A stretch of 8,675 nt of DNA, from NCBI GenBank assembly GCA_039208045.1, contig JBCCRH010000262.1:1-8675 (forward strand), written 5' to 3'. The notes under the pieces were generated by a model. It did no database searches, had not been told where the DNA came from, and worked only from the letters and a program-made list of their open reading frames with translations. Source of the stretch: JBCCRH01 sp039208045. GTDB lineage: Bacteria; Bacteroidota; Bacteroidia; Chitinophagales; Saprospiraceae. Below, one piece after another: positions 1-6,687 of this stretch (position 1 is its first letter; each line of letters starts with the position of its first letter). The translations under genes were made by a program, and so were the position numbers.

Positions 1-1
1 C

Positions 2-427
2 AAATTCATCGCCGTAAAAGAAGCTTCGGGCGACCTGTATCAGGCGATGCAGATTATTAAAAATCGTCCAACACACCTCAAGGTGCTGTCCGGTGAAGAT
101 CCGCTCACCTTGGCGATGATTGCCTGTGGTGGAGATGGGGTGATCTCCGTTATTGCCAATGCATACCCGAAAACCTTCTCGGAGATGGTGCGCGCTTCTT
201 TGCACGGCCATTTTGCGCAAGCACAACAGCTCAACGAGCAGTTGCTAGACTTGCACCCACCTCTCTACAAAGAGTGCAATCCTGCCGGTATAAAAGCCGT
301 TATGGAAATTTTGGGCTTTTGTAGCAAAGATGTGCGGCTACCGCTCGCTCCTGCCTCGGCCGCTTTGACAGAAGAGCTGAAGGCGCTAGTAAGAAGAGTT
401 CAAGAAAAGCAGGGCGCACTCCACTAG
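2..427 (+). CDS. dapA: 4-hydroxy-tetrahydrodipicolinate synthase, C-terminal part (5' end outside window)
   Basis: DapA condenses pyruvate with aspartate semialdehyde in the cytoplasm, the first committed step to diaminopimelate and lysine. About 141 C-terminal residues are visible, roughly the second half of a normal protein of about 290 residues; the frame is open to the left edge. The fragment begins KFIAVKEASGDL, and the Lys encoded at 17-19 sits in the family's [I/V]KEA[S/T]G motif, so it should be the Schiff-base lysine. Next come GEDPLTLAMIACGGDGVISV and IANAYP, the conserved strand and loop of the TIM barrel, then NPAGIKAVMEILG and VRLPLAP of the C-terminal helical domain, all typical of Bacteroidota DapA. 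It ends at TAG (425-427). Its downstream neighbour susD is convergent, so it is not part of the SusCD cluster. Other N-acetylneuraminate-lyase superfamily aldolases share the Lys motif, but the C-terminal motifs favour DapA. Confidence 0.93.
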   Translation, partial: KFIAVKEASGDLYQAMQIIKNRPTHLKVLSGEDPLTLAMIACGGDGVISVIANAYPKTFSEMVRASLHGHFAQAQQLNEQLLDLHPPLYKECNPAGIKAVMEILGFCSKDVRLPLAPASAALTEELKALVRRVQEKQGALH

Positions 428-440
428 TGAGCACGCCCTG
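410..440 (+). terminator. Stem-loop overlapping the dapA stop codon (weak terminator candidate)
   Basis: A 7-bp perfect stem, cagggcg (410-416) with cgccctg (434-440), encloses a smaller stem cact (417-420) / agtg (426-429). The dapA TAG lies in the small loop. No T-run follows (tataatg), so as an intrinsic terminator it is weak; the palindrome that starts 6 bp later may do the work instead. Confidence 0.3.
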
Positions 441-445
441 TATAA

Positions 446-606
446 TGACTTGTTTCGCCAGTCATCAAATGGCTGCAAGCGACAAGATTTTGCTCTGCAC
501 TGCGTTAAAAAGCCTCGCCGATGCTACGGCATCGCCTGCGTTTTTCGCCTTGTCCAGAACAAAATTTGCTGCGCTTTCGCTCATTCATGACTGACGGAAC
601 AAGTCA
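446..606. repeat. 161-bp imperfect palindromic element, copy 1
   Basis: The whole stretch is an inverted repeat centred near 526. Nested arms share that centre. The outer arms are tgacttgtttcgccagtcat (446-465) and atgactgacggaacaagtca (587-606), matching at 18 of 20 positions. The middle arms are attttgctctg (487-497) and cagaacaaaat (555-565), with one mismatch. The inner stem is cgatgc (519-524) / gcatcg (529-534) around a tacg loop. The zone between outer and middle arms pairs poorly. The core 499-554 recurs near the right end of the window. The element fills the gap between convergent dapA and susD; T5 runs occur a few bases beyond the inner stem on both strands (541-545 on +, 511-507 on -), so it could end both transcripts. 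I see no target-site duplication at the tips and no coding capacity. It resembles a MITE or REP-type intergenic element; the class is not established. Confidence 0.85.
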
Positions 607-639
607 ATTGCTGACCTTTCTATTATTCCTTTTAATGTG

Positions 640-2025
640 TTACTTATTCAAAGGAGTCGGTTCAAATAATCCTGGTATAGGAGACGGTGTACTGGCATTG
701 GCATCGATCTCTACCTGCGGAATTAGATAACGCTCGGGGATAGCATTTCCAGTGGTAGATGGAATCTCCAAGAAGTTATCCGTTCGACGTAAGTCGTTGA
801 ATACTTCTATTTGACCCACCAATGATACATAGCGTTCCTCCATAATTTCATGTAACAAAGCATCAGCAGCGGACTCACCAATAATACTTGCCATGCCCCC
901 TGCCTCAAAATCAGCAAGCTCATAAGCTTCATAGCGCCCGCTTGGAAATTTAGTGGCAAAAATGGAACGCGCAGCGTTTAAGGCAGCTAGAGCGGCATCA
1001 ACATCGCTGTTCGCTCTCCACTCTGCTTCAGCTATCGTCAGATAGTTTTCGATTGCTGTTGCTAATGGGAAGGAGGTAGTGGGCCCCCACATCGCATCTG
1101 TAGCGTAATTCAAATCCCAAAGAGGGGCAACACCTGTAAATAGGTGATTGAAACGTGCCGTTTCATCGGTTTTGGCATTACCACGATAAACATCAGAACT
1201 GGGGTCAAGCCAAGATGGAAGCACTGCATTTTCGGCAGTCATATACCCTTCCCGATCGGATAAGCCAAAGGAATTGTATAGATTCAGATCCTGATTGTAA
1301 GCTCCTGTAAAGTGAGGGGCCAACCAATCATCAGCTTCCGATTGAATCCCTTTCTGGGCTGCATCAATCGCTAGTTCATACTGCCCCGTGTGCAGGTAAA
1401 AGCGAGCTTTGAGCGTATGTGCTACTGCTGCCCATGCTTGCGGATCACCGCCAAAGAAAAAGTCTACTCCTTCGATTGCTGCATTAGTGGGCTGTGTGCT
1501 CAAGTCTGTAATAGCATCGTCTAATAGCGCTTGCACATCTGCATAGACTTGCTCTTGCGAATCGAAAACGGGGTCTTCAATAGCAGGAAACTCGTTGGCT
1601 TCTTCAAAAGGAATATTACCCCACATAGAGCTGACCATGCCAATGGAGTGTGCTTTGAGCACCTTAGCAATACCACTGGCTAATAAGTTAGCCGTAGTGG
1701 CTGCTTTTTCGATGGTAATCTCTGCATTCTCGACCACGAGGTAGTATTTATCCCATTCGAAATCTTCTGCATTAATGTTGTATACATTGTAGGCGGAGTA
1801 CTGTCGGTCAGAGCCGGTAAATTGGCGCGACCACATCCCTGCCAAGCGAGCATCTTCGCCTTCGTGCGATACGATTAAGCCTACAAAAGCACCGTTTAGG
1901 ATCGCTTCGATGGGCGCATCGCTAGAGTTGTTGGGGTCTTCTTCGAAGCCTTCTACAAAGTCACTACAGGAGGACAGGCTGAAGAAAAGCACCAAAAATA
2001 AGGTGGAAATATGTTTAGAGTTCAT
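640..2025 (-). CDS. SusD/RagB-like nutrient-binding outer-membrane lipoprotein
   Basis: This is the surface lipoprotein partner that caps a SusC-type transporter and captures its ligand. It has 461 residues, within the usual SusD range. Residues 1-19 form a lipoprotein signal peptide with lipobox LSSC and lipidated Cys20; acidic residues just after the Cys (D22, E25) fit surface export in Bacteroidota. The mature N-terminus, FEEDPNN (27-33), resembles the conserved start of SusD-like families. WAAVAHTLKARFYLHTGQYELAI (198-220) is the TPR-like helical region. The C-terminal block EIMEERYVSLVGQIEVFNDLRR (393-414), followed by IPERYLIPQVEI (429-440), is diagnostic of the superfamily. It begins 18 bp after the susC stop on the same strand, and the A-rich leader (aaaaaaagataac before ATG) lacks a Shine-Dalgarno, so it is co-transcribed with susC. 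The ligand cannot be read from sequence. No SusE/F-like gene follows; dapA is convergent. Confidence 0.95.
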   Translation of the reverse strand: MNSKHISTLFLVLFFSLSSCSDFVEGFEEDPNNSSDAPIEAILNGAFVGLIVSHEGEDARLAGMWSRQFTGSDRQYSAYNVYNINAEDFEWDKYYLVVENAEITIEKAATTANLLASGIAKVLKAHSIGMVSSMWGNIPFEEANEFPAIEDPVFDSQEQVYADVQALLDDAITDLSTQPTNAAIEGVDFFFGGDPQAWAAVAHTLKARFYLHTGQYELAIDAAQKGIQSEADDWLAPHFTGAYNQDLNLYNSFGLSDREGYMTAENAVLPSWLDPSSDVYRGNAKTDETARFNHLFTGVAPLWDLNYATDAMWGPTTSFPLATAIENYLTIAEAEWRANSDVDAALAALNAARSIFATKFPSGRYEAYELADFEAGGMASIIGESAADALLHEIMEERYVSLVGQIEVFNDLRRTDNFLEIPSTTGNAIPERYLIPQVEIDANASTPSPIPGLFEPTPLNK

Positions 2026-2043
2026 GTTATCTTTTTTTAGAAA

Positions 2044-5000
2044 TTAAAAGGTCAAATTCAGTGAAAGCTTGTAGGTACGAGAAGATGGATTTTGGAAATA
2101 ATCCAAGCCAAAGCCGTTATTACCAGGGCCGTTGAGGTTGGTATCTGGATCATTACCGCTGTAGTCCGTCCACAAAATGAGATTCCGGCCTGTAAAAGCA
2201 ATGCTTGCATTGCGGAGCCAACTCAAATTGGCACTATTCCCAAAGGCATAGGAAACCGTTAATTCGCGTAAGCGTGCCCAACTTGCATCTTCTACAAATT
2301 GCTCGTCGGGGCCCGTGAAGCCACTACCAGGGCCGATGCGGTACCAGGTTTCATCTAAAAATACCTCGCCGCCACCAAAGTCACTAATTTCGCCACGAAC
2401 GGTGTACGAGCCATCGGAGTTTTGCTGATAAGGGTAGCGCTCGGCTACCGTTTCACCGGTGTAAATTAGCAGGTCGTTAGCTTGCGCTTCTGTTAGTGTG
2501 GTTTCTACTGCTGTATTTGCCGAACGGCCAAAAAATGCTAAGGCCCCTTTCGTACCATTCCACATGTCCCCGCCTTGACTAAAGTCAAAAAGGACGTTTA
2601 CACTAACCCCTTTGTAGCTCACTAAGCTACCAATACCCATACGATAGTCGGGATTGGGATCGCCAATAATACCTGCTGCTGGAGCAATAGTCGGGAAGCC
2701 ATCTTCATCCAAAACCAACTCGCCTGCATCATCCCGATCCCAGCGCGCACCCCAGAGCACTCCCAGCTGCTCGCCCACTACCGCACGCGAACTAGTACCC
2801 GTAAAGCCCGAAATGAGCAATGATTCCGTACCCGACATATCGACCACTTCATTGCGATTTTGGGTGAAATTACCGTACACACTCCATTTGAAGGGCTGAT
2901 CTCTTAAGATGCCTAAGTCCCACTCTACTTCAAAGCCCCTGTTCTCAATAGTAGCGGCATTAGCAATCTGAGAAACAAAACCAGAAGACTCCGGCGTCGA
3001 TACTTGTATAATGAGGTCTTCCGTTTCATTATTATAGTACGTAAAGCCTACATTGAAGCGATCATTCCAGAATCCTAGATCAACACCTGCTTCGACCTCC
3101 GTCTTGATTTCTGGCTTCAAATTTGGATTACCCGCTACGTTGCTCTGTGGGAATGCCCCGCCGTATGCTACTGGATTTAAGCCTGGGCCCCAGCCTTCCC
3201 CAAAGCCTGTATTCGCGGCAGTTGGTGTATAAAAATCAGTAGAAGTCAGGTAAGGATCTGGCCCGCGCCCTACTTGTCCATAGCCCGCACGAAGCTTACC
3301 AGAAGAGAGAATGCTATTATTGGGAATCAGCTTGGTGAACTGCCAGGCCACGTCTGCTGCCGGGTAAAAGACCGTATTGTTATTTTGCGGAAGCGTTGAC
3401 AAATAATCTTGGCGACCAGACAAGTTGACAAATACTTGATCGAAGAATTCTAAGCCTATCGTTCCATACAAACCTGCCGTACGCGAAACCTGCTCCAAAT
3501 TGAACACCTCTAAGTTGGTAGCATTAGCTAGCTGTGGAGGCGAAAGTGGGTTGATAAATGCACGTGCTGTGGTGCCGTGGTCGTCTAGGCGTTGCTCGTT
3601 CAGGCCAACACCTGCCAGTAGGGTTAGGCCAATCTCTTGGGTAATATCAAAACGTGCCCGACCAATGAAGTCAAAATTGACTTGCCTGCGCGTAATGGTT
3701 TCTTTGGTAAATCGACCTCCATTATTGGAGCCGGCGGCCAATACAGGGAAGAAATCTTCCCGCTCATCCGTGTAAGTGTCCAAGCCTCCACGTGCAGTAA
3801 AGTTTAGCCAATTGAGTGGCTCAAAACGCAGCTCTAACTTCCCTAAGAAGCGATTAACACGTGTATCACTAAGCACATTATTCATCATCCAAACTGGATT
3901 ATCATAAATGGAGATGGTGTTGGCACCCAGATAATTCCGGTAAGCTCGCTGTCGGTTCGGGAATTCATTGCCAGCAGCATCGATATAAGTCCCTTCAAAA
4001 TCATCATCATTGAAATCAGCAGAACTACGTAGTCCGCCCAAGAACAAACCGTTGAGATTGGAACCCATTTGCACCCGATTGGAAGTGGAAAGGGTGTAGG
4101 CCGTATTTGCCGTAATAGAGAACATGCGCCCTAAATTTCGAGTGGCGTTCAGGCGTGCAGTGGTGCGCGTAAAATCACTATTCGCTTGCACTATCCCATC
4201 TTGGCTTAGGTTAGAAAGGCTGAAGTAGACGCTTCCCTTGTCGTTGGCAGTACTTACACTAAGGGTGTTAGAATAAGTGACCCCCAATTGGAAGAGCTGT
4301 TCGTAAGGATCAAAGATTTCAGTATCGTTTTTTCCTCCATGTACATTGTCAGGAGTGCCATTGGCGAGGGCATAGTAAACTGTTCCATCATTGGCAATGA
4401 ATTGGCCAGCATAGCCAGGGTCGTTTACGTCTGTAATAAAGTTGTCCATTCCACCTTTGCGATCCGAAATTTTATCGCCCCAAGAGCGGCCACCAGTAGG
4501 TACGGCCTGAAATAGCATGCCATTGCCCCGACCATAGGTAGTATTCAGAGGAACCTTTTTGTTAATCTGGTCAATTGCAACAGAGGTAGAAAACGCAACC
4601 GTGTAATCTTTATCTGGATTGTAGCGTCCTTTTTTGGTGGTAATTACAAGCACGCCATTTGCTGCACGCGAGCCCCACACAGCCGCAGCAGATGCCCCTC
4701 TGAGTACTTCCACACTTTCGATATCCTCCGGGTTGAGGTCATTGAGGCGCGACTGTTGGGTCACTCCTCCGCCTGACCCCAAACTACCACCAGAACCAGC
4801 ACCTTGTCCGCCAAAACCTTGACCATAGTAAGAGTCATTAAAAATGGGAATGCCATCCACTACAATGAGTGGCTGCAAATCACCGGTAATAGATGTGGCT
4901 CCACGTATCTGAATGCGCGAACTAGCACCTGGCTCACCAGATGATTGGACGATGTTTACCCCGGCTGACTTACCAGCAAGGCTGTTAATCAATCCTACCT

Positions 5001-5400
5001 CTCCAGAGCTAACGAGGGCATCGCCGTCCACTGTTGAGGACGCCACCCCTATTTTGGAGCGTTTGGTTTCAAAGCCCAATGCAGTCACCACTATATCCTC
5101 CAGGATGGTGGCTTGCTCAGACAAACTTACATCTAGTCGATTGGAGTTACCCAGTGCAATTTCTTCGGGAGCATAGCCCGTGTAGCTAAATACTAAAGTG
5201 GTACTACCATCGGGAATGCGTAATTGATAGGAACCATCCACTTCTGTTACAGTTCCTGTGCTTGTCCCTTTAACGGCGACGCTAGCACCGATAAGTGGCT
5301 CTCCCTCAGGCGATGTTACGGTACCGCTAATGGTACGTTGTGCTATTGCAGCACCCCAAACTAATAAGAGCATGGGAAATACCAGCAAGAGTCTTTTCAT
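2044..5400 (-). CDS. SusC/RagA-like TonB-dependent outer-membrane transporter
   Basis: This 1118-residue beta-barrel transporter would import large nutrients using TonB-ExbBD energy. Residues 1-20 are a signal peptide ending AIA before Q21. A carboxypeptidase-regulatory-like beta domain follows (about 22-97: ISGTVTSPEGEPLIGASV, GTVTEVDGSYQLRIPDG, FSYTGYAPEEI). A TonB-box-like segment, EDIVVTALG, lies at 101-109. The plug (about 114-258) contains RIQIRGATSI, PLIVVDGIPI and the SusC signature LNPEDIESVEVLRGASAAA, WGSRAANGVLVITTKKG. The rest is barrel, ending LSLNLTF with the terminal Phe used for barrel assembly. There is no N-terminal STN domain, so coupling to an ECF sigma/anti-sigma pair is unlikely. 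A Gly/Ser-rich stretch at about 193-212 interrupts the plug. susD follows after 18 bp. The 5' leader carries a terminator-like hairpin (5422-5468), and a + strand small-RNA unit lies upstream. I could not identify a convincing susC promoter. Confidence 0.97.
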   Translation of the reverse strand: MKRLLLVFPMLLLVWGAAIAQRTISGTVTSPEGEPLIGASVAVKGTSTGTVTEVDGSYQLRIPDGSTTLVFSYTGYAPEEIALGNSNRLDVSLSEQATILEDIVVTALGFETKRSKIGVASSTVDGDALVSSGEVGLINSLAGKSAGVNIVQSSGEPGASSRIQIRGATSITGDLQPLIVVDGIPIFNDSYYGQGFGGQGAGSGGSLGSGGGVTQQSRLNDLNPEDIESVEVLRGASAAAVWGSRAANGVLVITTKKGRYNPDKDYTVAFSTSVAIDQINKKVPLNTTYGRGNGMLFQAVPTGGRSWGDKISDRKGGMDNFITDVNDPGYAGQFIANDGTVYYALANGTPDNVHGGKNDTEIFDPYEQLFQLGVTYSNTLSVSTANDKGSVYFSLSNLSQDGIVQANSDFTRTTARLNATRNLGRMFSITANTAYTLSTSNRVQMGSNLNGLFLGGLRSSADFNDDDFEGTYIDAAGNEFPNRQRAYRNYLGANTISIYDNPVWMMNNVLSDTRVNRFLGKLELRFEPLNWLNFTARGGLDTYTDEREDFFPVLAAGSNNGGRFTKETITRRQVNFDFIGRARFDITQEIGLTLLAGVGLNEQRLDDHGTTARAFINPLSPPQLANATNLEVFNLEQVSRTAGLYGTIGLEFFDQVFVNLSGRQDYLSTLPQNNNTVFYPAADVAWQFTKLIPNNSILSSGKLRAGYGQVGRGPDPYLTSTDFYTPTAANTGFGEGWGPGLNPVAYGGAFPQSNVAGNPNLKPEIKTEVEAGVDLGFWNDRFNVGFTYYNNETEDLIIQVSTPESSGFVSQIANAATIENRGFEVEWDLGILRDQPFKWSVYGNFTQNRNEVVDMSGTESLLISGFTGTSSRAVVGEQLGVLWGARWDRDDAGELVLDEDGFPTIAPAAGIIGDPNPDYRMGIGSLVSYKGVSVNVLFDFSQGGDMWNGTKGALAFFGRSANTAVETTLTEAQANDLLIYTGETVAERYPYQQNSDGSYTVRGEISDFGGGEVFLDETWYRIGPGSGFTGPDEQFVEDASWARLRELTVSYAFGNSANLSWLRNASIAFTGRNLILWTDYSGNDPDTNLNGPGNNGFGLDYFQNPSSRTYKLSLNLTF

Positions 5401-5421
5401 GATAAATAGTTTATAGTTATG

Positions 5422-5468
5422 AAATAAAAGCTCTGCTAAAGCACTGACAATTAGTGTTTTATTGAGCT
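5422..5468 (-). promoter_or_regulatory. Terminator-like stem-loop in the susC leader
   Basis: On the minus strand agctc (5468-5464) pairs with gagct (5433-5429). Inside it aaaacact (5460-5453) pairs with agtgcttt (5445-5438), with one A-C mismatch, around a 7-nt loop. The stem is followed directly by tttatttc and then, 20 nt later, by the susC ATG. A T-rich tail right after a hairpin upstream of a start codon is the layout of an attenuator, but the stem is modest and internally looped. It lies between the response-regulator terminator and susC, so it does not serve an upstream gene. Confidence 0.4.
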
Positions 5469-5530
5469 AAAAAAAATGAATAAATACCCCTGCCGTATGA
5501 CAGGTATCGATGAAAAGGCTTGGTATTCTT

Positions 5531-5561
5531 TTTGGAAACTTGAGTGCTTTCTTTATATTTG
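5531..5561 (+). promoter_or_regulatory. Bacteroidota-type promoter on the + strand
   Basis: TTTG (5531-5534) is followed after 19 bp by TAtaTTTG (5554-5561). This matches the sigma-70-class consensus of Bacteroidota (TTTG, about 17-23 bp, TAnnTTTG) at every specified base. Transcription should begin near 5565-5569, a few bases before the hairpin at 5575. No + strand protein gene lies downstream before the terminator at 5655-5690, so it would drive a short non-coding transcript. It points away from susC. Confidence 0.65.
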
Positions 5562-5565
5562 GTTA

Positions 5566-5690
5566 ACATTAAAGGTTGTCGTGCTAGGGTTAGCACGACA
5601 ACAATTGGATTAGTATGAAAAAAACTCTCATTAGTTCCAAAGAGAAAAATGTAGAAAGGTTGTACCGCTCGGTGCAACCTTTTTTTGTTT
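5566..5690 (+). ncRNA. Candidate small RNA of about 120 nt, divergent from susC
   Basis: Three signals line up on the + strand in the right order and spacing. First is a full-consensus Bacteroidota promoter ending at 5561. Second is a perfect 12-bp hairpin, gttgtcgtgcta (5575-5586) with tagcacgacaac (5591-5602), around a gggt loop at the predicted 5' end. Third is an intrinsic terminator with a T7 run (5655-5690). Between them lies an A-rich, probably single-stranded stretch (about 5603-5654) that could be a target-pairing region. The only reading frame of note is a 25-codon one (5615-5692) that runs through the terminator stem, so I treat the product as non-coding. Small RNAs near susC homologues are known in Bacteroides, which makes a role in susCD control plausible but unproven. 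I do not recognise the family; the transcript start is a prediction. Confidence 0.55.
5655..5690 (+). terminator. Rho-independent terminator of the + strand small-RNA unit
   Basis: aggttgtacc (5657-5666) pairs with ggtgcaacct (5671-5680) around a gctc loop, followed by seven T (5680-5686) and then gttt. Two flanking A:T pairs can extend the stem. The single non-Watson-Crick pair is U-G when read as + strand RNA but A-C as minus strand RNA, and the minus-strand tail (ttctacattttt) is poorer. Both points say the terminator acts on + strand transcription. Confidence 0.75.
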
Positions 5691-5773
5691 GATTGGCACC
5701 TGCAAGGTAGGCCAAGAATTGGCACATACTACCCACCCAACTGAGTAGTTTATTTTTTACGTAAGTATGTGAT

Positions 5774-5825
5774 AAACAAAAGCTTAGCCCTAGCACCTAT
5801 AGCATGATAGTGCCAAGACTAAGCT
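5774..5825 (-). terminator. Rho-independent terminator downstream of the response regulator
   Basis: Reading the minus strand from 5825, agcttagtcttggca then ctat pairs back with atag and tgctagggctaagct (down to 5781), with a catgct loop and one bulged g, followed by tttgttt. In minus-strand RNA the three imperfect positions are all G-U wobbles; in + strand RNA they would be A-C or C-A mismatches. The structure therefore belongs to the minus-strand transcript. It begins 59 nt past the regulator stop codon (5884) and separates that gene from susCD. Confidence 0.7.
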
Positions 5826-5883
5826 CGTGTGGCATAGACTAAACTGCTTAAAAATTCTAACTAAAATACGGTTTGAATAGACA

Positions 5884-6507
5884 TTACGCCCTTCCCAGCC
5901 TCGTCGCTTTGAGTACCGCTTCGTGCCGAGAAGTGACCTTTAATTTTTTGTAAATATTTTTTAAGTGAAAGCGTACCGTATTGGTACTTACATACAATTT
6001 ATCGGCAATCGTCTTATAGCTTTCTCCATCACAGAGCAAATTAAGTACCTCTTGCTCGCGTTTGGATAAGTCAGCGTGAGTAACACAGTGAACGCTAAAC
6101 GATGCCACCACCTTTCGGGCCACCTGATTAGACATCGGGGCACCCCCCTTGCGCACTTCTTTGATTGCGCTAATTAATTTAGATGGAAATACATTTTTGG
6201 TAAGATAACCAAATGCCCCGGCTTTGAGTGCCTGGAAGATGTAAGCATCTTCCATACAGCCAGTGAGCATTATTACGGGTACATCAGGAGCTAGCTTGCG
6301 CAGAACCTTCACACAATCAATACCAGACATTTCAGGCAGATCAATATCCATTAGTACCACATCTGGTCGGATAGCAGGAATGCCTTCGATGGCAGACTCT
6401 GCATCACCATAGGTGTTGGTGCAATGGATGCCATCAGTCGTGTTGAGTAGGTTCTGTAGGCCCTCCCTGATGTCGCGCTGATCATCAACGATAGCTACAG
6501 AAATCAT
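5884..6507 (-). CDS. NarL/FixJ-type response regulator (REC + LuxR-type HTH)
   Basis: This is a cytoplasmic transcription factor switched on by phosphorylation; 207 residues is normal for the family. The receiver domain (about 1-120) has the acidic pair D8/D9, phospho-acceptor Asp54 in VVLMDIDLPEMSG, Thr82 in IMLTG and the conserved Lys104 in YLTKN. The C-terminal LuxR/GerE helix-turn-helix (about 147-203) reads LSKREQEVLNLLCDG, then IADKLYVSTNTVRFHLKNIYKKL. All key residues are present, so it should be functional. The histidine kinase lies 180 bp upstream on the same strand, and the classes match: HisKA_3 kinases normally pair with NarL-type regulators. The leader has no Shine-Dalgarno (actaaaaagacaa before ATG). 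It has its own terminator before susC, so it is probably not co-transcribed with susCD. Whether it controls susCD is inference from position only. Confidence 0.95.
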   Translation of the reverse strand: MISVAIVDDQRDIREGLQNLLNTTDGIHCTNTYGDAESAIEGIPAIRPDVVLMDIDLPEMSGIDCVKVLRKLAPDVPVIMLTGCMEDAYIFQALKAGAFGYLTKNVFPSKLISAIKEVRKGGAPMSNQVARKVVASFSVHCVTHADLSKREQEVLNLLCDGESYKTIADKLYVSTNTVRFHLKNIYKKLKVTSRHEAVLKATRLGRA

Positions 6508-6687
6508 TTTTGTCTTTTTAGTCGGATGATAAAAATCTTAATAAAATTTCTGCACTTAGTGAATCTATATCTAAAAGGACTTATGTTCCTCGTAAAAGTT
6601 GCTTCTCCATTTTAGGAAATTTCCGATAATATATTCGTTAAAGCCTGGTTTTTATCGACAGAATATTGGGTTGTGTATACCAATTCG

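Noticed and set aside
521..730. 69-codon + strand reading frame crossing the palindrome and the susD 3' end
   Set aside because: It is made of the repeat plus the antisense of susD and has no protein-like features.
5615..5692. A 25-codon + strand reading frame (MKKTLISSK...) inside the candidate small RNA
   Set aside because: It runs through the terminator stem and T-run, has no Shine-Dalgarno and its Lys-rich start comes from an A-run. A leader peptide cannot be excluded, but nothing supports it.
5459..5796. Two overlapping minus-strand reading frames of 88 and 68 codons in the regulator-susC gap
   Set aside because: They cover both hairpin/terminator structures, show no recognisable domain and overlap each other. 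Most likely they are open by chance.
5582..5796. gtgctaggg at 5582-5590 and its reverse complement ccctagcac at 5788-5796
   Set aside because: A 9-bp match 200 bp apart within two unrelated hairpins is compatible with chance; I saw no longer similarity around it.
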